Source of the DNA: Rhodoferax ferrireducens
Lineage (GTDB): Bacteria; Pseudomonadota; Gammaproteobacteria; Burkholderiales; Burkholderiaceae_C
DNA length: 64,000 nucleotides
Reading direction: 5' to 3'
Assembly: GCA_002083775.1 (NCBI GenBank)
Contig: MTEI01000006.1
Location: forward strand, 173,563-237,562
Made by a program: the position numbers and the translations under genes. Numbering within the stretch: position 1 is the stretch's first letter; each line of letters opens with the position of its first letter. This document shows, one piece after another, positions 47,201 to 55,900 of the stretch. The notes under the pieces are model-generated. The model worked only from the letters and a program-made list of their open reading frames with translations. It ran no database searches and had not been told where the DNA came from.

Positions 47201-47349
47201 CTGGCGCTGACGCTGATCACCGGCGTGTCGTAGCTGGGCAGCGCGGCTATCGGGATGCTTTGGAAACCAATCACCCCAGCCAGCACAATTGCCAGGTTCA
47301 GCAGCACCGTCATCACCGGACGGCGAATAAACAGTTCGGACAGGTTCAT
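44239..47349 (-). CDS. RND-family multidrug efflux transporter (MdtB/C-like)
   Basis: A 1036-residue inner-membrane proton-driven pump of the HAE1 group. It starts MNLSELFIRRPVMTVLLNLA, then shows the repeated porter domains and twelve helices. The proton-relay Asp pair is visible in TM4 (LAVGLVVDDAIVVLENIIRH) and the later GIVLLIGIVKKNAIMMIDFA is in TM10. Full family length. It overlaps the adaptor gene by 4 bases (ATGA) and is the second gene of the operon. No outer-membrane channel gene follows. Substrates cannot be inferred. Confidence 0.93.
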   Translation of the reverse strand: MNLSELFIRRPVMTVLLNLAIVLAGVIGFQSIPIAALPSYDTPVISVSASLPGASPETMATSVALPLEKQFQTVPGLKTISSTSTLGNTSLTLEFEEGRNIDAAAVDVQAALLRAQRALPDDMTSPPSYRKVNPADAPVLLISLRSPSLAPSDLQDYAEHLISPTLSTITGVAQVNIFGAKRYAVRVRVKPDALAARNLGLDEVAAALRAANVNTPVGTLEGPKQTLVLQANKQLKNAAEFGELIISVKGGNPVRLRDVALVEDSLESTKSWATFNGEPTTTLAILRQPGANTVQVVDAVRAELPGLQAQMPKSVTLTPINDRSLSVREALHDVTLTLLGTVVLVVLVIFLFLRRFVATVIPALSLPVSLIGAVALLWGLNYSLDNISLLGLTLAVGLVVDDAIVVLENIIRHVEKGEPPFQAALRGAREVGFTIISISTSLIAVFIPIFFMPGVIGLLFHEFAVVVGLAIIVSAFVSLTLVPMLASRFLTDEAHKKHPGFIVRLFERGFNAMLASYTRWLDRALAHRWFILGLATATIVATVWLAVVIPKGFFPEEDLGQMFVTTEAGEDTSFEEMVRLQERAAQIIRNDPAVAALNSFNGGSGAQNTGRMFITLKPRSERPPMKQVVDGLRKKTNAVPGIRLFIRPTQNLQLGGRPSKAQFQYILQSVRADELNDWATKLQERLRNDPLFRDVTSDAQLRGLQAQINIDRDRANALGVSIEGIRSALYSAFGERQVSTIYLPTDSYQVIMEVAPEAKQDESAVAGIYVRSSTGALVPMSSFVTVERSVGPTSINHVGQLQAVTVSFNLAPGAALGDATAKIDAAREAIQMPASIISTYGGDAAVFKSSQGSQLVLILAALLVIYVLLGVLYESYIHPLTILAGLPSAAVGALATLMLFGQDLTLIATIGIVLLIGIVKKNAIMMIDFALDAQRHHGMTPPQAIREACILRFRPIMMTTMAALMGALPIALGIGAGAELRQPLGLAVVGGLVFSQAITLFITPVIYLALDRFSGHGPVLTPEVPPEQDERAGAVA

Positions 47350-48659
47350 GGCTGGCTGGCCTTGTTGGCAGCGGGCTCGGCCGGGGCTGCGCCCTCAGCG
47401 CCAGCCCCTGTGCCGGCACCTGCGCCTTGACCTTGACCTTTGCCCATGCCGGGTCTGCCAGCGCCTGCAGCCCCAGAGGCCGCACCCGCTGGCGGGCGCA
47501 CCACCACTTTAGCGTTGGGGCGCAGGTTTTGCCGGCCGTCGAGCACCACCTCTTCGCCGGGTTTGACGCCTTCAATGGCTGCGTCGCCGCCCTCAGCCTG
47601 CAGCAGCTTGACCGGGCGCATCGTCGCCACGCCGTCTGCAATCACATACACCAGGGTGCCACGCGGCCCCTGGATGACGCTGGCTTGTGGCACCACCACC
47701 ACGTCACGCAAAGTGGCCACGGTTTGCGACACGTCGACAAAGGCACCCGGCCACAGCTTGCTTTCAGCGTTGGCAAACACCGCCTTGGCCTTGACCGCGC
47801 CAGAGCTGGCGTCCACCAGGTTGTCCATGAATTGCAGGCGCCCCTTGAAGCTGCCGCCCTTGTCGGCCAATGTGGCGGTCACCACCGCGCCGCCGTCTTT
47901 CAGGGCATCCAGCGCACTGGACAGGTCACGCTGCGGAATGCTGAAGGCCACGCCAATCGGGTCGAGCTGGGTGACGGTGACCAGTGGCGTCTGGTTGGCC
48001 AGCACCGCGCTGCCCGCAAACACATTCACAGCCCCGGCGCGGCCGGACTGCGGTGCGGTGATGCGTGCATAAGACAACGTCACCTGGCTCGCCGACACCG
48101 CCGCCTGGTCAGCCGCCAGGGTGGCAGCCCAAGCATCCACTTGGGCTTGCGCCGTGTCGACCGCGCCTTGTGAAACAAAGTTCTGCGCCAGCAACTGTTT
48201 GGCGCGCTCCCATTGGCGTTTGGCGTCATTCAGGCTGACCGTGTCTTTGGCCAGTTGGGCGCGGGCCTTGGCCAGGTTGGCTTCTTCGGTACGAGCGTCC
48301 AGCGTGAACAGCAGTTGCCCGGCTTTGACGAACTGGCCTTCCTTGAAATGAACCTGGCGCACCGTGCTGGTGATCTGCGGCTTGACGTCCACACTGGTCA
48401 GCGACACCACCGTGCCGGTGGTGTTCAGGTTGACCGCCATGTCACGCTTTTTGGCCTTGACCGTGGTCACCGATATGGGCGGAGAAGCCCCAGGGCCGGC
48501 CTTGGCCGACGCACTTGCAGCAGGGGACGCCGATGTGGCGGATGCATCAGCAGGCGCAGCAGCTTTGTCGGAACAGGCGGCAAGCGCCAGGCAAGCCAAT
48601 ACGGTCAGGCTGAAAAGCGGGCGCGTGAAAGAACGCGTAGCAGGGCGATAAATGTTCAT
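47346..48659 (-). CDS. RND periplasmic adaptor lipoprotein (MdtA-like)
   Basis: A 437-residue membrane fusion protein for the adjacent RND pump. Lipoprotein signal FSLTVLACLALAAC with the lipobox Cys at about residue 29, then an Ala/Ser-rich spacer. The lipoyl halves (TVRQVHFKEGQFVKAGQLLF; YARITAPQSGRAG), alpha-hairpin, beta-barrel and membrane-proximal domains follow. A low-complexity Gly/Ala/Gln tail after residue about 395 (MGKGQGQGAGAGTGAG) is longer than in MdtA. It overlaps the pump gene by ATGA. Confidence 0.9.
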   Translation of the reverse strand: MNIYRPATRSFTRPLFSLTVLACLALAACSDKAAAPADASATSASPAASASAKAGPGASPPISVTTVKAKKRDMAVNLNTTGTVVSLTSVDVKPQITSTVRQVHFKEGQFVKAGQLLFTLDARTEEANLAKARAQLAKDTVSLNDAKRQWERAKQLLAQNFVSQGAVDTAQAQVDAWAATLAADQAAVSASQVTLSYARITAPQSGRAGAVNVFAGSAVLANQTPLVTVTQLDPIGVAFSIPQRDLSSALDALKDGGAVVTATLADKGGSFKGRLQFMDNLVDASSGAVKAKAVFANAESKLWPGAFVDVSQTVATLRDVVVVPQASVIQGPRGTLVYVIADGVATMRPVKLLQAEGGDAAIEGVKPGEEVVLDGRQNLRPNAKVVVRPPAGAASGAAGAGRPGMGKGQGQGAGAGTGAGAEGAAPAEPAANKASQP

Positions 48660-48751
48660 GGCCCATGATAATTCAGGGCATTCAGGCGCGTATGCGGCGG
48701 CCTTTGCCGCCTTGCAAAGCTCTTGTAAAGTTGCGCCGCTCGGGCGTCAAC

Positions 48752-49330
48752 TCATTCGGCCGAGGCCTGCTTGAGGCGCTCGCTGCGCCAATACACATCA
48801 TCGCCCACGCTGCCGTCGGTGCGGTAACGGTTGAGCACCCGGGCCAGCACAAACATCAGGTCTGACAGGCGGTTCAGGTACTGCTGTGGCGCGTATTTGA
48901 GCGCGTCCTGGTTGCCCAACGCCACCACCGCGCGTTCAGCGCGCCGGGCCACGGTGCGGCACACATGCGCCAGAGCTGCCGCGCGGCTGCCAGCGGGCAG
49001 AATGAACTCTTGCAGCGTGGGCAGATGCGCGTTGTAGCGCGCCAGCGCTTCTTCAAGGGCCAGCACGGCGTCCACCTTCAACAGTTCAAACCCCGGTATT
49101 GACAGCTCGCCCCCCAAGTTGAACAGCTCATGCTGCACGCTCACCAGCAGTTCGCGCACATCGTCGGGCATGGCCTCGCATAGCAGCAGGCCGATGTTGG
49201 AGTTGAGCTCGTCCACATCGCCCATGGCATGCACACGCAAGCTGTTTTTGGAGACCCGGGTGTTGTCGCCCAGGCCGGTGGTGCCGTTGTCGCCGGTGCG
49301 GGTGGCAATTTGTGTGAGTCTTTGTCCCAT
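48752..49330 (-). CDS. PduO-type cob(I)alamin adenosyltransferase
   Basis: A 192-residue trimeric enzyme that transfers adenosine from ATP to cob(I)alamin. N-terminal ATP-binding motif ATRTGDNGTTGLGDNTRVSK, then GDVDELNSNIGL, and the C-terminal catalytic RTVARRAERAVVAL and LNRLSDLMFVLAR. All key segments are present and the length is normal. It is divergent from the FAD-oxidase gene with about 50 bases between starts, so the promoters overlap. Confidence 0.93.
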   Translation of the reverse strand: MGQRLTQIATRTGDNGTTGLGDNTRVSKNSLRVHAMGDVDELNSNIGLLLCEAMPDDVRELLVSVQHELFNLGGELSIPGFELLKVDAVLALEEALARYNAHLPTLQEFILPAGSRAAALAHVCRTVARRAERAVVALGNQDALKYAPQQYLNRLSDLMFVLARVLNRYRTDGSVGDDVYWRSERLKQASAE

Positions 49331-49382
49331 GGTGGTGTGCGCTTGTTATCAGGATAATCGGGCATTATCACGGAGAGTCCCC

Positions 49383-50810
49383 ATGAACGCAGCTTTGCCC
49401 GGTAGCCACCTGTCACCCCGTCTTGAACCCCGCGCCGTGCCACCGGCCTTGCTGGAGGCCCTGAAACTGCGCTTCGGCGGCCAGTTCTCGCAAGCCGCTG
49501 CCGTGCGCGAACAGCATGGCCGCGACGAATCAGCCTTCAGCGTACCGCCGCCCGACGCGGTGGTGTTTGCACAAAGCACCCAGGACGTGAGTGATGCGGT
49601 CCAGCTGGCGGCGCAATTCAAGGTGCCGGTGATTCCGTTTGGCGTCGGCTCCTCGCTTGAAGGCCACTTGCTGGCGGTGCAGGGCGGCATCAGCCTGGAT
49701 GTGAGCCGCATGAACCAGGTGCTGGCCATCAACGCCGAAGACCTGACGGTGACCGTGCAGCCGGGTGTCACGCGCACCCAGCTCAACGCGGCGGTCAAAT
49801 CCACCGGCCTGTTTTTTCCGATTGACCCCGGCGCCGATGCCACGCTGGGTGGTATGACCGCCACCCGCGCCAGCGGCACCAATGCGGTGCGGTTTGGCAC
49901 CATGCGCGAGAACGTGCTGGCGCTGGAAGTGGTCACAGCCAGCGGCGAGGTCATCCGCACTGGCACGCGCGCAAAAAAAAGCAGCGCGGGCTATGACCTG
50001 ACACGCCTGATGGTGGGCAGCGAGGGCACGCTGGGCATCATGACCGAGATCACCGTCAAACTGTATCCGCTGCCCGAGGCCGTGATGGCCGCCATCGTCA
50101 GCTTTGACAGCCTGGCGGATGCGGTCAACACCACCATCCAGATCATCCAGATGGGCGTGCCGATTGCCCGCTGCGAACTGCTCGACGCCACCACGGTGCG
50201 CATCGTCAACACTTATGCCAAGCTCAATTTGCGGGAAGGCGCCATGCTGCTGATGGAGTTCCATGGTTCACCGGCGGGCGTGCAGGAGCAGGTGGAGATG
50301 GTGCAAGCCCTGGCCGACGAGAACCACGGCCACGCCTTTGAATGGGCCAAAACACCCGAGGAGCGCACCCGCCTGTGGACGGCGCGGCACAACGCCTACT
50401 TTGCCGGGGTGCAGTCGGTGCCCGGCTGCAAAGCCATCACCACCGATGCCTGCGTGCCCATCTCGCGTCTGGCCGAGGCATTACTGGTGAGCGTGGAAGA
50501 AGCGCAGGCCAGCGGCATTCCGTACTTCATGGTCGGCCATGTGGGCGACGGCAACTTCCACATGGGCTACCTGATTGACCCTAGCAACGCGCAAGAACGC
50601 GACACCGCCGAGGCGCTGAACCACAAGCTGGTGGCGCGTGCGCTGGCGCTGGGCGGCACCTGCACCGGTGAACACGGCGTGGGCCTGCACAAGATGGGTT
50701 TTCTGGTGGATGAGACCGGTGCCGGTGCCGTGGCCATGATGCGCGCCATCAAAAACGCGCTGGACCCGGACAACATTCTGAATCCGGGCAAGATATTTGC
50801 GCTGTCGTAG
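49383..50810 (+). CDS. FAD-linked oxidase, D-lactate dehydrogenase/GlcD-like
   Basis: A 475-residue flavoprotein. FAD-binding PCMH domain at about residues 50-230 (VIPFGVGSSLEGHLLAVQGG; LTVTVQPGVTRTQLN; PIDPGADATLGGMTATRASG), then the FAD-oxidase C-terminal domain with GHVGDGNFHMGYLIDP (metal/substrate His), TCTGEHGVGLHKMGFL and NPGKIF at the end. It oxidises a 2-hydroxy acid, D-lactate or glycolate, passing electrons to the respiratory chain. ATG 49383 follows GGAGAG; the frame is open upstream into the adenosyltransferase promoter region. Confidence 0.9.
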   Translation: MNAALPGSHLSPRLEPRAVPPALLEALKLRFGGQFSQAAAVREQHGRDESAFSVPPPDAVVFAQSTQDVSDAVQLAAQFKVPVIPFGVGSSLEGHLLAVQGGISLDVSRMNQVLAINAEDLTVTVQPGVTRTQLNAAVKSTGLFFPIDPGADATLGGMTATRASGTNAVRFGTMRENVLALEVVTASGEVIRTGTRAKKSSAGYDLTRLMVGSEGTLGIMTEITVKLYPLPEAVMAAIVSFDSLADAVNTTIQIIQMGVPIARCELLDATTVRIVNTYAKLNLREGAMLLMEFHGSPAGVQEQVEMVQALADENHGHAFEWAKTPEERTRLWTARHNAYFAGVQSVPGCKAITTDACVPISRLAEALLVSVEEAQASGIPYFMVGHVGDGNFHMGYLIDPSNAQERDTAEALNHKLVARALALGGTCTGEHGVGLHKMGFLVDETGAGAVAMMRAIKNALDPDNILNPGKIFALS

Positions 50811-50893
50811 TCGGCCGTTTTCCACCCTTTTACTGCTTTCGCCTTTTTACCGCAGTGAGCCCTTGCTTGCTCATGCTTTTGACTGACCCAGCC

Positions 50894-52054
50894 ATGTTTT
50901 TGCTTGATCAACCCTATGTGTCTGACTTTTTGAAACAAACGCTGCGCGAGCGGGCGCTGCCGGTGGTCGACACGCCCCAGGCCCGAGCGCTGGCTGGCGA
51001 AAACGGCCTGAACCTTGTCAGCCAAGCTCAGGCAGTGGCGCAGGTAGCAGCAGGCGCCAGGCTGTATGCCAACTCAGAAAACGCCTTGGGCTGGGTGGCC
51101 AAGCACTTGGCCGCTAGCCCGCTGTCACAGCAGATCGCGCTGTTCAAGGACAAAATCAAGTTTCGTGCGCTGACAGCCACCTTGTTTCCGGATTTTTATT
51201 ACCGGGCGGTGCGCCTGGCCGATTTACAAAGCATCCCGTTTGACGATTTACCAACGCCTTTCATCATCAAACCGGCTGTGGGTTTCATGAGCATGGGGGT
51301 TTACAAAGTAGCCAGCGCGCAGGCGTGGCACCAAACCCTGGCAGCCATGACCGCCGATATTGACAAAATCAAAGGGCTGTACCCGGCGGAAGTGCTGCAA
51401 ACCGACACCTTCATCATCGAACAATGTATTGACGGCGACGAGTTTGCAGTGGACGCCTATTTTGATGCTGCGGGCGAGCCTGTGGTTTTGGCTATCTTGA
51501 ACCATCCGTTTTCATCCGATGCAGATGTGAGCGACCGGGTGTATATCTCGTCCAAGGCAATCATCGACACCAACCTGGCCGAATTCACCGACTTTATTCG
51601 CCAGATTGGCCAGCTGGCGGGTTTGAAAAACTTTCCGCTGCACATTGAATTGCGGCGCGAGCCCAGCGGCCGCCTGCTGCCCATCGAAGTCAACCCGCTG
51701 CGCTTTGGCGGCTGGTGCACCACGGCGGATTTGACTTGGCTGGCCTATGGTTTCAACCCCTATTTGTATTATGCAGACCAGCACAAGCCCAATTGGCCCG
51801 AGTTACTCAAGGACAAGGACGGCAAGCAGTTTTGCATCATCGTGCTGGATAACGCCACGGGTAGCCCGGCCGCTGAGATCGCCGGGTTTGACTACGACAA
51901 ACTGCTGACCTGGTTTGAGAAACCCCTGGAATTGCGAAAAATAGATTTTCACCAATACCCCGTGTTTGGTTTTTTATTCACCGAAACCCGAGACAACGCT
52001 GGCGCTGAGCTACAGCGCATCTTGGCGTCTAACCTGACCGAGTTTGTTTTATGA
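50894..52054 (+). CDS. ATP-grasp domain protein
   Basis: About 386 residues. After an N-terminal alpha/beta part (MFLLDQPYVSDFLKQTLRER) comes an ATP-grasp fold: phosphate-binding IIKPAVGFMSMGVYKV, adenine-contact IIEQCIDGDEFAVDAYFDAA and the metal-binding LLPIEVNPLRFGG. Such enzymes ligate a carboxylate to an amine or thiol using ATP; the substrate is unknown. Start sites ATG 50873 and GTG 50855 are also in frame; none has a strong ribosome site. The stop overlaps the glutaredoxin-like gene by four bases (ATGA), so the two products likely act together. Confidence 0.8.
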   Translation: MFLLDQPYVSDFLKQTLRERALPVVDTPQARALAGENGLNLVSQAQAVAQVAAGARLYANSENALGWVAKHLAASPLSQQIALFKDKIKFRALTATLFPDFYYRAVRLADLQSIPFDDLPTPFIIKPAVGFMSMGVYKVASAQAWHQTLAAMTADIDKIKGLYPAEVLQTDTFIIEQCIDGDEFAVDAYFDAAGEPVVLAILNHPFSSDADVSDRVYISSKAIIDTNLAEFTDFIRQIGQLAGLKNFPLHIELRREPSGRLLPIEVNPLRFGGWCTTADLTWLAYGFNPYLYYADQHKPNWPELLKDKDGKQFCIIVLDNATGSPAAEIAGFDYDKLLTWFEKPLELRKIDFHQYPVFGFLFTETRDNAGAELQRILASNLTEFVL

Positions 52055-52446
52055 AACCCCTGATCCGCCTCTTTTTTCGCACCCTGCGCGTCGTGCTGGG
52101 CCCGTTTATGCTGCTGTTTGAAGTGCTCAGCCGCCAAAAACCGGTGGTGCGCCCAGCTGCACAGCAGGCCCAAGTGGACCAGGACTGTCGCAGCCTGATG
52201 CTGTACCACTTCAAGACCTGCCCGTTTTGCATCAAGGTGCGCAAGGAGATGCACCGGCTGGCGCTGCCCATTGAGAAACGTGACGCGCAGCACGATGCCA
52301 GCGCCAAGACTGATTTGCTGGCTGGTAGCGGCCACGACCAGGTGCCGTGCCTGAAAATCACCGACACCACGGGGCAGGTGCAGTGGATCAAGGACTCGGG
52401 CGCCATCATCAGTTACCTGAACCAGCGTTTTGGTATGCTGGCCTGA
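52051..52446 (+). CDS. Glutaredoxin-like/GST N-terminal domain protein
   Basis: A 131-residue protein with an N-terminal hydrophobic segment (about residues 5-25, LIRLFFRTLRVVLGPFMLLF) and a thioredoxin-fold domain. The active-site CPFC is in LYHFKTCPFCIKVRKEM, with the cis-Pro in QVPCLKI and the GSH-binding DSGAIISYL. It resembles glutaredoxins anchored to the membrane. It overlaps the ATP-grasp gene. A second, internally deleted copy lacking CPFC lies at 58815-58970. Confidence 0.82.
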   Translation: MKPLIRLFFRTLRVVLGPFMLLFEVLSRQKPVVRPAAQQAQVDQDCRSLMLYHFKTCPFCIKVRKEMHRLALPIEKRDAQHDASAKTDLLAGSGHDQVPCLKITDTTGQVQWIKDSGAIISYLNQRFGMLA

Positions 52447-52852
52447 CGCGCCAAAAAGCACCACAAACTGCACCGGCCCAAGCGCAGTAGCCTCTGGCGC
52501 CGGGTGACAATAGCGCCATGCCGCTTGATTTCTGGACCACCTCCCTGCTGCTTGCCAGCGCCGCTTTTGCTGCGGGTGTGCTCAACGCCATTGCAGGGGG
52601 CGGCAGTTTTCTGACGCTGCCCGCGCTGGTGTTTGTCGGCATTCCGCCGATCATGGCCAACGCCACCAGCGCGCTGGCGGTCAGCCCCGGTTACCTGGGC
52701 AGCACGCTGGGCTTTCGCGACGAATTGCGCGCCGTGCCCCTGCCTCGCCTGAAGCGCGAGATGCTGATTGCCTCAGGCGGCGGCGTAGCCGGGGCACTGC
52801 TGCTGCTGGTGACACCGGCCAAAGTGTTCTCAGGCATCGTGCCGTGGCTGCT
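52093..52852. repeat. Large direct repeat, left copy
   Basis: Bases 52347-52852 align without gaps to 58871-59376, with scattered substitutions (several per 50 bases). A shorter block at 52093-52141 aligns to 58815-58863. Between the blocks the right copy lacks about 198 bases. The repeat contains the end of the GST-like gene and the start of the TauE gene; the autotransporter lies between the copies. Confidence 0.85.
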
Positions 52853-52955
52853 ACTTACCATAGGGTTAAAGCCTGATTTCTTATATCAAAAAGGCATTGC
52901 TAGCTTCATCCACAGCGCGCGTGCAGCACTGGTGCTGGAAAATTGTCCGGTGTAA
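52518..52955 (+). pseudogene. TauE/SafE permease, truncated copy
   Basis: The first 112 codons (MPLDFWTTSLLLASAAFAAG, AGGGSFLTLPALVF, NATSALAVSPGYLGSTLGFR) are nearly the same as the intact permease at 59042. Similarity stops at 52852. The frame then runs 34 codons into DNA antisense to the autotransporter barrel. Only about three of the expected eight helices remain, so it is non-functional. Confidence 0.88.
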
Positions 52956-55900
52956 TCCAGACGCGCGGTGAAACCGTTCTTTTTGAGGATGTCCACACCT
53001 AAAGACAGCTCGGTATAAGTGGTGTCAGCCTGACTGGTCACCATCAAAGGCCCAATGCCCGCTGGCGCACCTTGCAGGCTGGCGGTGAAGTTACCTTCGT
53101 TGCCACCCACGTAATGCGTCAGGCCCAGCCGGGCATACGGTCTCACCAGCGTGTCGCCGTCCCCCAGTTTGCGCTCATGACCCACCTCGACGGCCGGGTG
53201 CACCGACACATAGGTGTCGCGGGCCTTGGCCACGTTGAGGTTGACCGCACCAGCGCCGTTTTCGCTATAGGCGTCGCGCCAGACATGCGTCACGCCCAAG
53301 CCAATCATCGGTCGCACATAGGCATCACCGCCCAATATCACGTCATGGCTGAGTCTGCCGTTCAAGGAAACCGACCACAGGTCCTGTTTGGCCAGAGCGC
53401 GCAATCCTGGTGTGGTGATGTCTACCAGCCGCTGGCTGTCATAACGACCATAACCTGCGCTGACTGAACCCGACAGGCGGGTCTGGCCGTAATGGCGCTT
53501 GAGAATCAGACCGGCTTCAAAGCGCTCACCTTCGACATCCGAGTTGACGGAGTCAAGATCGGTTTTCTGATACGACAGGCCAACCCCAAGATAGGTGTCT
53601 GCCTTGATTTCCCGTTGCGCGCCACCCGCCAGCGTCAGGCCGTCCAGCCGGTAACCGGTATTCAGGCCCGTGGCCTGCTGGTCCTTGCTGTTGCCACCCA
53701 TGCGAACCCAGTTGCATTCACCTTCGCGGATGAACCGGTCATCGCCCGCACGTTGGCGGCAACTGTGCATGGCGTCGTTGAAGGCCAGGCTGGCTGTTGT
53801 CGACTGACTGGCCACATTGCCCAGCACGCCAGGCCCGAGTTTGTCATAGGCAGCGGCCACACCCGCGTCGTTTGGCAGGCTGAGCAGGTTCGCCACATAC
53901 GGTGCCAACGCCTCGGAACCACCGGTCGCCTGGATGGCATTCAGATACTCGCCAACCTGCTGTGCGTTCCCACCCAAGTTGGGCACCGCGAAGTTGACAC
54001 GGGTACTCACCGCAATTTCGTTGGCGCTTGGGTAGACCAGGGCGTATTGGACGATGGACGAGGTGGGCACCGCCAAGGTAAGGCCCTCATCCGTGGCGCC
54101 GTCGCTGGCAGCCAACACCACACGCTGCTGCGTCCCACTCACCACGTAACCGGCATCCATCAGGTTGAGCCGCAGTCCTCCAGCCACCTGTGCACGCCCG
54201 GTCACATTCAGGCGGTCACCGGGTTTGCCAGCCAGGCTCATGTCAAGCGCCAGTTCCCCGGTGCTTTGGGTCAGATCACCTGTCAGGCTGGTGGTCTGGG
54301 CGATGCCGACGCCACCGGGTGACAGAGTGCCAGCATTGGTTAACAGGTTGCCAGGTCCGAGATTCAGCACCGGACCGGTGTTGAGAACACCACCCACATG
54401 GTTTGTCAAGGCGTTGGCGCCCGTGCCCAGACTCAACGAGCCGGTCACCGTTCCATAGTTGTTCACCGACTCGTTGCCGGTGCCGCCAACGATGGCCATT
54501 CCCGGCAGACCGTCTGCGGAAGCCATCAACCCCTTATTCGTCAGGGTGTTGCTGGCGCCGCCTTTGAAACAGGCCCCGGCGCCTGAGCCTGAACCACCGG
54601 TGACCGAGCCGCCATCGATCGTCACCGCAATGTTGCCATTACCCCCACCACCGCCACTTTGGGCGTAGATACCGCAAGCACCCGCTCCCGAGGCATTGAT
54701 CAGCCCATTAACTGTGACATCCACCTGACCTGCCGCGCCCGTGCCCGCCGCGCTTTGTGCGAAGACGGCGTGTGCGCCATCACCCAACGTCTGGATGTTG
54801 CCGGTGTGGTTAACCGTGACATGGCCGGCAGTGCCGCCGCCGCCCACGCTGCCGGCGAAGCTCAGGCCGACCTCGGTGTCGATAAAGGTGTTGAAAGCCG
54901 ATTGGGCAATGGTGTTGTTAACCACCCCCTGCGGGTTGAAAAACCCGGCCAGACCACCCCCGCCAGCAACACTTTGCGCCACGATACCCATGGCAAACGC
55001 GCCCGAGGCGTGAATGTTGCCGGTGTTGATCAGCGTGACATCTTTGCCATCGCCCCCGGCGCCGCCGCTGCCCTGCAGCGTCATCTCGATCGTGGTCAGC
55101 CCGGCAATATCGTCCAGCACCGGAATGTCCACCGGCAGCTCCGTGTTGGAGAACTGGAACGATGCGGCGCTGCCGCCCGTACCGCCACCACCGCCTACGC
55201 TTTGGGCCACGATGCCGTGTGAAAAAGCGCCGCTGGTGGTCACGCTGCTATCGTTATTGACAATCACCACGCCGCCATGGCTGCCGGTGCCACCGGTGCC
55301 ACCAAACACCAGCGTCATATCGAGGCTCATGAGGTCAAGCAGCGAGATGAAGTCCATCGGGTCGGCGCTCAGGTCCACCTGGATGATGCGGGCATCACCG
55401 CCAGCGCCACCCGCACCGCCGACGCTCTGCGCCATGATGCCTGCCGCAAAATTGCCGGTCGTCGCAATCGAGCCGCCAGCCAGGTTGTTCACGGTCACTG
55501 CGCCGCCCACCGCCCCGGTACCGCCATTACCGCCAATCGCTAGGTCAAACGACATGCTGGGTGAGGGAATAAAGTCTTCTGGCGACGTGGGAGGAGGTGT
55601 CAGCGAGAGCGCCACCGTGGTGGCATTGCCACCTAGACCACCGCCACCGCCCACACTTTGGCCAAATACGCCGGCGGACCAGTCACCGCCTGTCGAGATC
55701 AGGCCCGAGTTGTCCATCGTGACGGCGCTGCCGACGCCTCCTTTGCCACCCGAACCACCAATCGCCACAGTACCCGAGAAGGTGGCGTCATAGGCGATCT
55801 GCACATTGGTGGCATTGCCACCACGCCCGCCGCTGCCGCCAACACTCTGGGCAAAAACGCCGTTGGCCAGGAAGCCGGAGGTTTCAACAGCACCGAAGTT

